NCBI RefSeq assembly: GCF_025698545.1
Contig: NC_068569.1
Coordinates: 29,760,001-29,824,000 of the forward strand
Direction of reading: 5' to 3'
DNA from: Gossypium raimondii
Taxonomy: Eukaryota > Streptophyta > Magnoliopsida > Malvales > Malvaceae
Length of the DNA: 64,000 nucleotides
Part shown: positions 12,101-24,775 of the stretch, in pieces
Layout: every line of letters starts with the position of its first letter
How positions within the stretch are numbered: position 1 is the stretch's first letter
The notes under the pieces: model-generated
Told to the model about the DNA's origin: nothing
The model's database searches: none
Seen by the model: only the letters and a program-made list of their open reading frames with translations
Position numbers and translations under genes: made by a program

Positions 12101-12996
12101 TGATTTACCTTGTGTAAAATCTGCAAATTTGTGCAAATCTATTTTGGTGAATAAAAAAAGTTTTGAATGTAAGTTGGTACGTATGCGAAAACCCTCATGG
12201 TTTAACTTGATTGGTTTAATGAAATCTTTGTTACACTTCTGCATGACTAATCAAAATCAAGTTTTAAACACGGAATCTATTTTGGTATATTTTGTTGGAA
12301 AATCAAGCATCATCTATTGTGTGCAAATACTTTCTATTGTTTTGATACTTGGTTTTGAATAAGGTAACGAAATTTACCAAATTTGTTTTCAATTTATATT
12401 CGTGTCTTAAACAGTTTCGTGGTTATACATGAAGTTTGAGTTGCATTTGACAAAGGTTAACTCAACAACGAGTTTCGACTACACTATGCCCCGATGAGCG
12501 AAGGTTTGTATTAAATGGAAAAGGTAAAATCGACCCTTATTCTTCTCATTATAAAGGTAAGATGCTTGAAACTTTTGAAACACCTTTGTACTCCTCGGAT
12601 AGTGACAAAGATCATGTTGATGATTTAATTTTGTAAAACACTTAGATCGAAATATGCTTAATCGTCCTATTTTATTTATTGATGATCTATCTGTTTTGAT
12701 GGTTGATAAAAAATTATTGTTTTTGATAATTTTTATGATGCATGTGAGTGAATCTATAGTCCGTCAATTAATGCATGGTATGATTGTGCAACTCGTGAAC
12801 CGTGTGAACCTTTTCAAATACCTACTTGTGACGATTACGTTTACCATTTAATTTATTACTCGCGATTTATTCATGGTTTGTGGAAACAATTTGAGAGGAT
12901 TGAATGTTTTAAAACATGTCCATCTTTCAATGTGGCTGACTTGTCCCCATTTGATTTTTCAGATTCGAGGACGAATCTTTTTGAGGAAGGGGGGAA

Positions 12997-13998
12997 TGAT
13001 ACGAGTCACAGAGGCCCAACCCAAATTCTTGAAGGCAAGGCCCAATAAGAAGATTCCAAGCCCAATCAAGAAATCCACCCATACTTAGTTGAAAATCAGG
13101 CCAAATTGTCAAAGTGGCCCAAGTTGTAAAGTTTTATTTTATTTTTTTTATTTATTTTTACTTAGTTTAATTTTTATGTAAATATTCAGTCCTAGAGTCC
13201 CAAATAAAAACCCTTGGCTGAATTTCCATATTAAAATAATTAGGAGTTTTTTTATTTTAGTTTTCTAATTGGATTAGGACTAGTTATAAGGCCTATTTAA
13301 AGGCATGGCTAGCCACCTTGTAAACAACTTCCCAAATATATATTAAATTTCAGATTTGTTGAGTGCAGAATTTTCTTTGAGGTTTTTTCCAAGAATTCTC
13401 TCTTGAGCTTTCTTTAGAAGTTGTTTTAACAATCTTTTGATTGTGGGAGCCATCTTCAACCTTCTTCTTGCCATTGATATTCTTTGGAGGGGAGATTAGA
13501 GCCGTTTGAAGGGAGTTGTGAGATCTTTCGGGATTTCAAGGCTTCTTAGGACTTATCTTTTAATTTCTTACTGTCAATTCTTTCTTTATTTCTGCTTGTG
13601 CCGAATCTTTATCTAATTTATTTTCTGTTCTTATTGTGTTTTCAGCCTTTTTCTATCTTAAGGAATTAGCCCAAAAATCCCCAATTTCTAGGGTTCTTGC
13701 CGATTCATCCATACTCTTTTTGGGAGAAATTAGATTGCCGAAATTTGGAGAAAACTATCTGGGTGTTCAATTGGGCAGAATCGCAATCTCTTTTAGGGTT
13801 TCAAGAACCCTTATTAACACTTATTTCTATTCTCAATTTGATTCTTTGCTGATTTGGGGATTTTATTTCAGATCTGGAAATTCAAAATTCTAATCTTTTA
13901 ATTTTCTGTTTCGTTTCAGATCTAATTTTTTAGGGTTTTCGTAGGAGTTTCTCGTGACTTGGCAACTTGATCTTGGTCCGCGCACAACCCCCGTATCA
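12997..13998 (+). repeat. 3' LTR of the gypsy element
   Basis: Length 1,002 bp and colinear with the 5' LTR. It is preceded directly by the polypurine tract and followed by the CTCAC duplication. The few differences from the 5' LTR lie near 13090, 13187, 13386, 13941 and 13984. Confidence 0.93.
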
Positions 13999-14003
13999 CT
14001 CAC

Positions 14004-17000
14004 TCTCAACCCAAACCTTCTTATAGAAGGCTAGTAATACATATTAAAAAATATATACAATAAATTATTACAAAAGGCATAAAGAAAGTCTCAAAATAGA
14101 CAAAAACAATGCTCACAAAGTACTAGTTCAATTCCATACATACGGAGGAAACAACTCGAGGCATGCAACATAGCTATAAAGAGCCAAAACTTACGCTAGC
14201 AAACCTTCAAATAGTCTTCCACAATTTGATAATAATTTATTTCCAAATAAACGCCTAAATTATCTCTTCATCAAATTCAAATGATAAACACAAAAAGCAA
14301 TAGAAAATATCATAATTTAAAAACTCTCATATCTCCACAATTATTCTAGCTTTCTCTTACATAAAAACTAAGAAAAAAATGTTTAAGCTTAGATGTAAAT
14401 AGCAAATAGACAACATGTTACACCATACTTTGTGTCTCCAAAGTATGGTAAACAAAGTTCTAGCAAATCGAAAAGAAATGCAAAACCTTGGCCTTAATAA
14501 TGGTAAATTTTAAATTTAGCCTCCATAAAAATTTTAATGTTATAAATTAATACAATGATAAATCTCACCTAAACTTTTAATTCAACTATGACACCTAGAA
14601 AAAATATCACCCTAAAAGAATTTTTTGGCTTGACCCTTGATTAAAAACACCTAACATTAATAGGAAATTGATGGATCCTGCGAAATAAAGTGGAATATAT
14701 TTTATATGTGATGGATGCATTGTAAATATATATGTTGGTGAATGTACCTAGTAGGTACATCTATTATAGGGATTGGATTGAATTAGTTTCTCTATTATTA
14801 AATATATTAATTTAGCCTATATATTATATAAAAAAGATTCAAATATGACTAAATTTCAATAGGGTTAATATTTACTGTTTAAAAATATCATTTACTATTT
14901 AATAGGTTTATATCTTGAAAGCTTTTTACAGTTTTGTAAATGAAATATTTTGTTGGGAGTTGAATTGCAAATGAAAAATAATCATTTTCATGTCATTGTT
15001 TAAGTAATAAATATTAATTCATGTTTGATTCCTTCTACTAATAAATGATAAGCAATGAAAATTTTTAGTTAATTACATTTTGAATATAATGAAGATAATG
15101 GATTAGAGAAAAGAGTTTATTTCTAAATTATAGATAGATAACAGTTAATAGATGAATATATATGATTATGTTTAAATAATAAAAATAATAAACAAATAAA
15201 AGAAGAAGAGAGAAACAAACAATGGAAATGTCTCCAAAAAGAAGAAGCTGAACTGACACAAGGATTCCCACACTTGTTGCTTCCAACACTCCTCTCAAAT
15301 CACAATAAATTTTAAATAAAAATATTTTTATACAAAAATATTAATACATATAATGTAATAAATAGTTCCATCCAAGGGATTGCTTTTTTTAGTTTTATCT
15401 AATTCATATATTAAAATATTATCCAAATCATTCAAACAAATACTACAATCTTGAATAAAATTAGTATAGACAAAGGAAAGCAAATTCCTTTCATTTGCAG
15501 CTTTTTCTTTTCATGGTTTTTCTACTTTGTATTTCTTCACCATTTTTTCACTTGATTTTATTATTATTATTATTATTATCCCCATGGATTTTTAACTTTT
15601 CCTCATGGTTTTATGTACATAAGAAGCATGTAGAAAGATTGTTCCTATTCCATTCTTATGTTACTCAATGACAACACCCTTGGGAGTTGTTCTTTTATTT
15701 TCATTGTATTCAATATAATATAATATTTACTTTGCCTTTTCAACTAACTTTTGAACTACCAATACAAAAGTTACCTTGCTTCATTTGCCAATAGTAACTC
15801 AAAAAGTGAATATTTTTACATTAATTAATATTAGATTATTCTATGCTCATTGTGAATAAAATAATTATGTTACTTATATATTTATAAAAAATTAATGTTA
15901 AAAATAAATGGGATTTTAGTTAGATTTTGTAAAGTTAAGATTTTAAAAATTATAATGATTTGTGTTCAAATTTTTCGATAATTTTATAGATTTTGTATAA
16001 AATATAAAATGATAGGAATACACTTAAAATCATATTTATTATTTTGTGGAAAAAGGAATTCTACTCAATTTTCTATTAAATTGATGTCCAATGAGACAAA
16101 TTCAATCAGATAATTATATATAATATAAATATAGTTATAAAAGTCACGTGTGATTGTAAGAAATAGTGAAAAAATTGAAAAATTAAATTAAATATATAAA
16201 ATGAATATACAATATTTGTTTTAACATTCTGTATGAAATATAACGGTTAGATCATTAAAATAGTATCATACAAAACTATACGAAATGGGTGATAACGGTT
16301 CGGTTCAATCGGATTTTTAAAATTTATTTAACTATCTATCATAATTTAGTTCGACTATGTTTAGTTTTTTATTTTATATTTTAGACTTATTTTGACAAAA
16401 TGAGTTTTATTTTGACAATATTTTAAAGTCTTTTCATGAATATTTTTAAAAAGATAAAATAAAATTTTAAGAACTTTTAAATTATTTTCACTATATTAAA
16501 TATAAAATATTTATTTTCTATCATAAAAATAAAAATAGAATTTAATCCGATTTTGAATAACCACAGTTTTTCATAAATCGGCCAACCCAATTCTAGATTT
16601 TTTTTTATTTTTCTTGCTCAGTGAATCCTCTCCAACACAAATAATTATTTATGATCATGTTAGAATTTTTTTAAATCCAAAAAGTAAAAAAAAAAAAGCA
16701 ATCCCATTGAAGTTGGTAAATGGAATTGTGAAAGAAAGAAAAACTTGGTAAATATTGGCAACATCTAAAAAGGAATGGTCCCCTAATGACATGATTGTGT
16801 AAATCCTATGAACATTTATAATGATTTGGAACAATGAACATTGCTGATTTAAGTCCATCAACCTTGACAGTCAAAGTAACAATCTTACTCTTCAAGCATT
16901 TACTAATGTAACACAATGATGAGAATCTTCCACTTTTATGAGTAAATCAATATGTAAATTGTTTTTTAATTTATTTATTGCCTGGAACTTGGGAAATTCA

Positions 17001-17285
17001 AAAAGGAACACCCATTTATCTGTGATATGAAGATGAACTCCTGTGTGGCAGACAGCCATGTGCGCTGCATTTTATTATTGCAATACAGACTTGCATTTTT
17101 AAACTTAAGTTAGTTGCATGGTTAACTCCATCATCCTTCAAACCTTTCAATCTTTCATTTTTTACTTTCTGTGAATTATATTAAAATATTTATAAATATT
17201 TAATACATTTATTATAATTATAAAAACAAAAAACAGAAATAGAATAAATTAATTTTTATTTTAAAATGAATTACGAGAAAACGCA
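14004..17285. other. AT-rich intergenic stretch
   Basis: No coding frame, RNA gene or intact element is recognised. The part up to about 14400 may be the remainder of the copia LTR that the gypsy element entered. A short (TTA)n tract lies at about 15559-15580. The region around 16280-16600 resembles a generic AT-rich dispersed repeat. Confidence 0.55.
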
Positions 17286-17289
17286 GACG

Positions 17290-18650
17290 TGTTATTGAGT
17301 TTTATATCTGTGTTCCTGTTTTGCTCACTCAACTCTAAAATTTTCACTTTAGGTGCTAACGTTTAGCATTAAATTGATTACAGGAAGCCTTTTCCTAACT
17401 AGTTTAATAACACATTTAGTCCTCACTACTTACATATACGACCAATTTGATCCTAATTCTAAATAATCCAGTAAGTTTAGCCCTTTCACATTTATAAATT
17501 CTATCAACTTGATACTGTAACTTCCTAACCAAAACTCTCAGCTTTTAAAAAGAAGCATTTTACATCTATAATTATTTTATTTATGGTTGAAATTGTCAGA
17601 TTCGGTACATAACCCTTTTTATTTTTATTTTAAGAAGTTCGTGTTAGAAACTAACAAAACACCATTAATAAAATAGAACATATAAATGTTAGAAATATAA
17701 TATATAATAAAATTATATAAATATTTTAATATTTAAAAAATAAATTGTCACTGTAACTAACATAATTTTAGTTTTAATTAATTTGGTAAATGATTTGACA
17801 CTAAATTAGATTATTAGTAATACATACTGCTTATGGATTTAAAATTAAAAATAAATAGAGCACATAATAATATCTTAATCAATTTATAAAATTCAAAATA
17901 TATTTTTCAATGTAACAAAAGGAAATTCAATTATTCTTTCACATTTATTTCTTATGAAAAATCAAATGTTCACAATTTTTCTTATATAATTATTGATTGA
18001 ACAATTGGATTTTTCAAAACCATATTTTTAACTCTAGATTTAATTTCCAACTTCGAGGACTATTTTTACATACCTTAAAGGAAATATCTTTTTTTTTTTG
18101 CTATAGGAAATATCATATTGTTAACAACAAGAGTAACTCTAAAGTATTTTTAAAAGTTTTCCCATTTTCTTTAGACAAAATTTTATTAATCAAATAGTTA
18201 TAAAATATTATGTTTAGAAGAAAACTCATGAAAATTTTAAGATAAACTCATTGGTATAGGAAATGGATCGGAAAACGACTTCATTAGTTGAGAGAAGTTT
18301 TTTTTCTTTTCTTTTTTGTGGTTTACAAATGTACATATGTGGAATGCCTTTGTTTTAAAAGCTGAAAGCTTTAATTAGGAAGTTTGAGGATCAAATTGAT
18401 AGAATTTATAAATATAAAGGGTTAAATTTATCAAATTATGTAGAATTAGGATCAAGTTGAAGGGATATGTAAGTATTGATGACTAAATATGTTATTATAC
18501 TAGTTAAAAAAGGCTTTCCGTTATCAATTTGAGGACAAGTGACCAAAATAGAAACAAATTCAAGCATTAATATCTAAATTAAAAAATTTTAAAGTTATGT
18601 GACTAAAATAAGAACGTAGGCGTAATTGGGTAACTATTTGTTTAGTTTAC
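17290..18650. mobile_element. Large terminal-inverted-repeat (foldback or MULE-like) element
   Basis: The arm 17340-17550 (TTAGTCCTCACTACTTACAT... to CAGCTTTTAAAA) is repeated in reverse complement at 18353-18540 (TTTTAAAAGCTG... onwards), with clear but diverged pairing over more than 200 bp. The arms may extend to about 17290 and 18650. The ~800-bp centre is AT-rich with no transposase. I could not find a convincing target-site duplication, so the outer ends and superfamily are uncertain. Confidence 0.6.
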
Positions 18651-18659
18651 CCTATTGAA

Positions 18660-19430
18660 TTTAGCTAAAAATAAAATGTGGTCCAAATGTTGAAACAGAG
18701 CCTTACCAAATCAGTGAGCTGATCCATTTCAACAGATTAGGCATTTTAAGCGTTTCAAGCCGAAAGCCCAACTTCTATTTTTGGACTAATTTAAGTACGG
18801 TTATAACTTTTTAAAGTTCCAATGGCAGTGAGTCACATTATGTCACTTTTTAATAAGATTTTATATTTGCCTACTAATTGGTTACGAATTCTGTAATTGA
18901 TATATTATTTCTGTATAACGTTTTATAGTGTCAATAAATCACATCATGTGACTTTTTTTATTTATTTTAAGATAAATTAAAATTTTATATTGTAAATTTA
19001 ATTATATTTATTTCTAAAAAAATTCAAAGCTTTATATTTTTTTATTTACACAAATTAATGATTTTTCGAAAAAGAAAAACATTGATTATTGCTACTCCTG
19101 TGTGTTGCCTAATAAAAGACGATGAAAGCAAGCAGGAGGGTAAGAACAAACATAAAGAAAATTGGAAACATAAAGTTCATCAAATGGTAATATTGCTACC
19201 CAAACGAGCTAGAGCACCTGTACACTTGCTCCCTGTCTTGAAGACATGTCTCCAACAACTAGGGCTCATAGAAGAGCGAAGTATCTTGCACTCATCAATT
19301 AGAGGAGATAACAGAATGTTTCGGTTAGTAGTAGATTGCATGAAACAAATGTTATGGTCCAAAATAGAAATCATACCCGTAGTAAATAGGACATCCAAAC
19401 GAGAAAAAAAATTGCATGGGCACATGTGTA
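18660..19430. other. Intergenic stretch, no gene seen
   Basis: AT-rich. A 140-codon open frame begins at 19058, but its translation is lysine-rich with no family resemblance and it runs into the presumed Athila LTR. I do not regard it as a gene. Confidence 0.5.
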
Positions 19431-21500
19431 GTGCATCTAAAATGACATACTTTTATGTGTTAATTCTATATATATTTTGAGTATGATCCTACTAATTTAG
19501 GTTTTGTTTTATTATAGTTTTTTATCTTGTATGGATTAAATTGAAGACAAAAGGAAGTTTGGGGCAAAAAGCGTGAATTTAAAGACAAAATGTGTCAGCA
19601 TACAAAATAGAGAAGAAGTAGTGACAAAAATGTAAAGTGCAAAAGACTTGGGGCAACATTCAAAGAAGAGACTTTATTTAAATTCAAATTTTATTTTTAG
19701 GATTATTGTTAGGATTATTATGATATTATTTAGATTTAATTTCAGATTATATCTTTATTTATCTTTTAGAGTTTAAATAGAAACAAATTAAGTTTTCTAT
19801 GTACTATAAATAGGGGATTGAGTGACATGAATATTCACTCATCATTTTCGGTAAAAAATTCCTTCCCGTTAAGGTTCTAACCTTTTTGTTTCTTTCCCTT
19901 TTCAATAAAATTTTATTCCATTACATTTGTGTTTCATTTCCCACTAAACTCATCTAGCCAATACTTTGAGAAGGTTGCACAGCCGGTTCGTTAACTTACT
20001 GCATCAGAGGTTGTCGAGCCCAAGAGATGAAATGGCGTGGTATTTGCCATTGAAAAATGATGATCTAGTGTAAGACAGTCCTACAAAAGTGACGGTTGGC
20101 TAGAGTCAGGTTCCTCTAAATTGTAAGTTTAAAATCTAAGTGGAGCTGGTGGTCGTAGGCGTCTTCTTCCACTATAACTAGCTTATTTTGTTATGAGAAT
20201 GATCATCTAAAAGTCTAGGATTGAACCCAATGAGGATCGAGATAACTGGAAGCTGGAATCCCTCAAACCGAAGAATTCCTTTCCTCAATTCTATTTATTT
20301 TTACAATTTCAATTTCAATTTCAATTTATACAATTTCAACTCATCCATATTTTTAATTCTGTTTTTTTTTCTTTTTCCAGGTACGTCGTTTTTCTTAGGC
20401 ACGATTGTGCCTAAGATTTCAAGGAATAAGAAGTTGTAGCAATCCAATCCCTAAGGATTTGACCATACTTCCCTTATACTATTCTTTTTGTTGTTTCATA
20501 GGGATAAGTTATTTTTGGTGCTTTCAACGACACAACAAATTTTGGCGCTGTTGCCGAGGATTGGTAACGTACTAATCTTGTTTCTTTTTTTTTATGACCA
20601 AATCTACTCCAGGAATTATTGCATTCGATTTAGAAATAGAAAAGATTGAGAGAGCCAATCGCAAGGAAACGAAGCTATGGAAAAAGCATTCAGAGGTGGT
20701 AGGAACTAAGAGTAACCCACCACCAAAAATAGAAGCAGACGACGAAGTTGAGTCTAGGGTTAACGAAAACCCTACTCAAACACTAGAGAACGAAAGAATA
20801 GGAGTCGATCCACCAAAAGAAATGCCTAACGCTAGGTTAACATAAACCCGAATTTAGCACAACAACCTATGGCTCAAACAATTCTGCAAATGGCCAAAGC
20901 TCCTGCAGAACAACAACCGTTATGCATTGCGTATCCTACTATGGATACTAATTTTGAATTGAAGTCAAGATTAATCTAGTTGCTGCCGACTTTTTGTGGA
21001 TTGCAAAATGAAAATCCACACAAACAACTGAAAGAATTTCATATGGTTTGTCTTAGTATGAAACCTCAAGACGTAACTGAGGATCAAATCAAATTACGAG
21101 CTTTCCCTTTTTCCCTAATAGATTCTTCTAAGGAATAATTATTTTATTTACCTCCTAGATCTATCACGACTTGGACAGATTTTTCCCGTTTGTTTCTCAA
21201 AAAATTTTTCCTAGCATAGCGTGCAGTTCAGTTAAAGAGGGAGATTGTTGGGATAAGGTAAAGAGATGTGGAGTCTCTTTACGACTGTTGTGAGTGATTT
21301 AAGAAGTTGTGTATAAGTTGCCCACAACATAGGATAACAGAACAGTCTCTGCTCCAATACTTCTTATAGAAATAAATATGATAAATGTCGCCAGTGGAGG
21401 AGCATTAGTTAACAAGACCACCCAACAGGTAAGGGATTTGATCTCTACGATGGCTACAAATACTCAGTAATTCAGAGCCAATCCGAAACCCACTAGAAAT
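19430..21500 (+). mobile_element. Truncated Athila-type Ty3/gypsy element (5' LTR, PBS, part of gag)
   Basis: A TATA box, ACTATAAATAGGGG (19803-19816), lies in an LTR-like region ending near 20538. It is followed by a primer-binding site, TGGCGCTGTTGCCGAGGA (20543-20560), of the aspartate-tRNA type used by Athila/Tat elements. Gag follows but no pol, because the homology stops near 21500, where the duplicated kinase block begins. The 5' limit of the LTR is a guess. A CAATTT microsatellite sits at 20305-20335. Confidence 0.8.
20594..21470 (+). pseudogene. Athila gag pseudogene
   Basis: An open start of 83 codons (20594-20845) is followed, in changing frames, by classic Athila gag blocks: FELKSRLI, LLPTFCGL, PHKQLKEFHMVC, QIKLRAFPFSL, then INVASGGALVNKT near 21380. 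Stops interrupt at least five of these blocks. The matrix/capsid function is lost, and protease and pol are absent. Confidence 0.8.
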
Positions 21501-21554
21501 AAAACCCAAAAAGAAGAATACAAAAGCATGAATCGTTAAAGAATAAAAATAATC

Positions 21555-23872
21555 ATAGTTTTCAGACATACCCCTTTATTAATATAAATTTTTGATGAAT
21601 TTTCATGACAAGATTAGTTCACACTTGAAAATTTGCTCTAATGAGCTTACCACATTATTTATACTTGGTCTTTCACTGGGATTTTCCTTAAACAAAAGCT
21701 CAGCCAAATTGTAAACAATCTCTGGAGGTGTGCAGTCTCTATCGTAAGTTTTCCTTCCACTTAATACCTCTAGTAGAACGATTCCGAAATTGTAAACATC
21801 ATCCTCCATGTTCCCACTTAAGTCGTTGTCTGTAGTGGCACTTACAATGTGGAAATCGGCTATCCTTGCACCCCATTCGGAGTCCAAAAGTATAATTGAA
21901 GTCTTCACATCTCTATGAATGATGGAAGGACTGACTTAATTATAAAGACACTCAAGTCCTCTCGAAGCCTGAAATGCAATCTTCAATCGGAGGTCCCAAC
22001 TTAACGGAGAGAGGTCACCGTGAAGGTGGTCATGAAGTGTACCGTGAGGCATATATTCTTATACGAGTAACCTTTCCCCCATTTCAACACAATAGCCTAA
22101 TAAGTTCACAATATTGGTATGCTTTACATTGCATAGTATTTCTAACTCTACTTCAAAATCCCAGCTGTTGGTGTGAATTATCGTAACAGCATTAGCTCGC
22201 TTGACTGCTACTTGCCTTCCATCAGGAAGAACAACTTTGTATACAAAACCGAAGCTCCCTCTTTCGAGCTCACTGAATTCTTTAAATCCATGAGTAGCAT
22301 CTTTTAGTTCTGAAAGCCGATAAATTTGGGTCTCTCCAACATACGTTGTTAAAGATAAAGGCGGAAGTGGATTCGGATTGGGATCACCTCATAATCGGTT
22401 TGCCTATGCAAAACCGCACCGGATTCTTCCTTTTCCTTCACTTCTCTTTTTGATGATTCGGGAAAACACAACAAGCAACAAAATTAGTAAGCAACCCAAT
22501 ACAGAAGATCCAATAATGACCACCAACTTTTTATCTCTTCTTGGTCTTATCTTTGAAACTCGACGAAGACAAAACTCCACATACATCCCAAAGAATAGCT
22601 CCTCCGCAAAGAGAGCAATGAGTGCATATTCGATCAAGATTGGCGGACATGTACTTGAAGGAAGTACCCACGGAACAATTTGTTCCACAAGGCAAGCATA
22701 TTTGCAACTCATTCTGAGCACATAAACTTGTCAACTCCGGCTCATTAAGGATACTTGCATTGAAAGTAAACTTTTCATCGGTACATGAGCTCAGAGAGCA
22801 TACACCAAGGCTACATAGTTGCAAAGGCGGACTATAGTCCAATGAAGACTGTTTGTTTGCGCCCTAACAATTAAGAACCAAGTCAATTTCTCGAACCCCA
22901 CAAGTCATGGAATCTGATGAAGTAATGGCCAAGAAACGAAGCCTTTGGAACTGAAGAAACATTAATGTTCCTTCCCCAACATTCTATTTCATGATCATCT
23001 TCATGGATGTCGCAAAAACGCTGTCCACAGGCCGATAAACTAACAAATAGAGTCCCATGGGGAGGGAGGCCAAACTCACTTGAATCACCCCAACATTCAA
23101 CTTCACCAGACATCTCAGAAATCCCACAAATTGAATTTTTCGCAGAAGCTAAAACCTCAAACTCACTAGACACATTAAAGATTCCTAAGTTGCTGGATTT
23201 TGGACCCCAACAAAAGATCAAACCAGTTTCCTTAGCAATCTCACAATTGAAACCATCCCCAGAAACAATGTTCTTAACAATAACATTGTTAACATAATTA
23301 TCACTAAAAGAACTTGCAGTAAAATTACTTTTACCAAGTGATCGATCAAGTTCCCAGCAATCCACATTACTGAAATCATCAGAACTTGAAAAATAAGACC
23401 CTTTGATAGCACAAGCATGAGATTTCCCAGCAGCAATTTGGGAGTAAGAATTATATCTAAAAGCTTTAAGAACAAGATTTATACCAAAATCCAATAAATC
23501 CCAACAAAACGTCTGTGAATTGTTCGCAGTAATGCCGCAAAGAAATCCTTCACCACCAGAGAGAGAAGCCATGGAAGGAACAAAATTGAAAGTGGGAACC
23601 GAAGATGTCTTGTTGGTTTTATCCCAACAAATGACCTGTTGTTCCCTACCAGCATCAATGGAACAAAAAAAAAACCCATTTTCTCCAAAAGCCGCCGTGA
23701 TCGGACCCGGTGGTCCATAACCAAAAGCCATAACGAAGAGCAAGGAAGAAATGACAATGAAGAAAGATGAAATGGGTGGCAGAAAATAGCACTTTTGGAG
23801 TGGCATTTGTTATGGTTTTGGGGTTTTCTTTTTTGTAAGTGAAGCTATTGGAAAGGTGAGGTGTTAAGTGGT
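21555..23872. repeat. Duplicated kinase block, copy 1
   Basis: Homology with 27733-30145 starts at TAGTTTTCAGACATACCCC, about 50 bp beyond the stop codon, and ends at GTGAGGTGT, about 60 bp before the ATG. Outside these points the two loci are unrelated: Athila DNA abuts this copy, and the short repeats R1/R2 abut the other. The duplicated unit is therefore little more than the transcribed gene. Confidence 0.9.
21603..23806 (-). pseudogene. CRINKLY4-related receptor-like kinase pseudogene (duplicate)
   Basis: This is closely similar along its length to the intact gene at 27780-30089. From the ATG at 23806 the frame is open for 307 codons, covering the signal peptide and Crinkly repeats. A 2-bp deletion near 22938 then shifts the frame. 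A tryptophan codon of the intact copy is TAG at about 22866-22868. The cysteine-rich and membrane parts are split among frames. A stop also interrupts the kinase just upstream of the catalytic loop (near 21937). An in-frame deletion of about 96 bp (near 21706) removes roughly 32 residues of the C-terminal lobe. The last 101 codons (21908-21603) are open again and carry the same altered DFH motif as the intact copy. It cannot make the full receptor. Confidence 0.92.
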
Positions 23873-24440
23873 TGAGTTGAAACTAGAAGGAACAAGAATG
23901 GTTTCAGGCTTTGAACCCATTTTTATTTACAGTGTTTTTTTTTCTTTGAAAAATGTAAAGATTCGGATTTTAGACAGTTAAGTTGAAAGTCAAAACTTGG
24001 ACGCATTTGACCTATGGGAAAATAGTTAATTCGTTATTGATCTTGACATTTAATTATTGATCTTGACATTTAAGATTCAGATCTGATGTAGACCTGAGCT
24101 ATGCTTAGTACGGAACTTTTCTCCTTTTTACATTATATTAAAGCTGAATTTAAGGTTAAAATGGCTCCATTTTGGATATAATTTTAGCTATTTCAAATCA
24201 ATTATATTTTTATAACTTAATTAGGAAACCATATAAATAATAATATAAAATAAAATTTTAACTTCTTAATATTATTTTAAATATTGAATGGATTTTCAGA
24301 TAAATTTTTTTAGATTACAAAGCCAATCAAGATTTGAATATTATAATCAATTATCTATAAAAGCAAACTAGATTCAAAAATTAATTTTTTTTACAGAAAC
24401 AAGGATTAAACCATAGCTAAATTAGGTACTTTGTTGTGCT
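23873..24440. other. Intergenic stretch upstream of the kinase pseudogene
   Basis: AT-rich, no gene. It holds a small direct repeat (TTATTGATCTTGACATTTAA, twice near 24034-24072). If copy 1 is the ancestral locus, this is the old promoter. Confidence 0.5.
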
Positions 24441-24479
24441 CAACCATCCAAGAAAGTTGAAATAGATTCTTAATGGCTC

Positions 24480-24770
24480 GTGTCACAGCTTAAAAATGTT
24501 GATAAGTTACATTTGCTTGAATCACTTGAATAACTTTAGTACATCCATCTCAAGAATTACTCTTTTCAGCCCGAGATTCTAGACTACTTGGAGACCTTCC
24601 AGTGCACCCCAAAGTTCAGCATTGAAAATCGAACAACAACTAATATTCCTTGAGAAACCAGCAACCTGCATCCCATGTTGGTCATGGATTAATCCACCTA
24701 CGAAAGCATTCTCAAATACCTTGTAGACGGCATCATAAGTATTTATCTTATGCCATTCATTTTATCAGGT
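24480..24770 (-). pseudogene. LINE ORF2 RNase H-domain fragment
   Basis: The minus strand encodes pieces of the plant LINE RNase H domain: FVGGLIHDQHG, VAGFSRNI, FNAELWGALEGLQVV, then a stop, then LKRVILEMD. It is the extreme 3' end of an L1-type LINE with in-frame stops. The hAT MITE at 24776 lies next to it. Confidence 0.7.
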
Positions 24771-24775
24771 AGAAT

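Larger units (their letters stand above)
9319..13998 (+). mobile_element. Complete non-autonomous Ty3/gypsy LTR retrotransposon
   Basis: Two near-identical LTRs (9319-10322 and 12997-13998) both begin TGATACGAGTC and end CCCCCGTATCA. The element is flanked by CTCAC at 9314-9318 and 13999-14003, a perfect 5-bp target-site duplication. A primer-binding site (TGGTATCAGA, initiator-Met type) follows the 5' LTR at 10325, and a polypurine tract (GAGGAAGGGGGGAA, 12983-12996) precedes the 3' LTR. The internal region is only 2,674 bp. It keeps pieces of protease and integrase but no recognisable gag, reverse transcriptase or RNase H. The LTRs differ by about five substitutions, all transitions, plus a small T-tract indel, so insertion was recent. 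The proteins must have come from another copy. Confidence 0.93.

Noticed and set aside
9319-13998. Pair of 1-kb direct repeats as a segmental duplication
   Set aside because: TG...CA ends, PBS, PPT and a 5-bp TSD show that they are LTRs.
19058-19480. 140-codon plus-strand frame
   Set aside because: No domain, no homologous motif, and it overlaps presumed Athila LTR sequence.
23218-23757. Minus-strand frames of 85-92 codons overlapping the kinase copies (also at 29504-30169)
   Set aside because: Shifted-frame shadows of the kinase coding sequence that recur in both copies.
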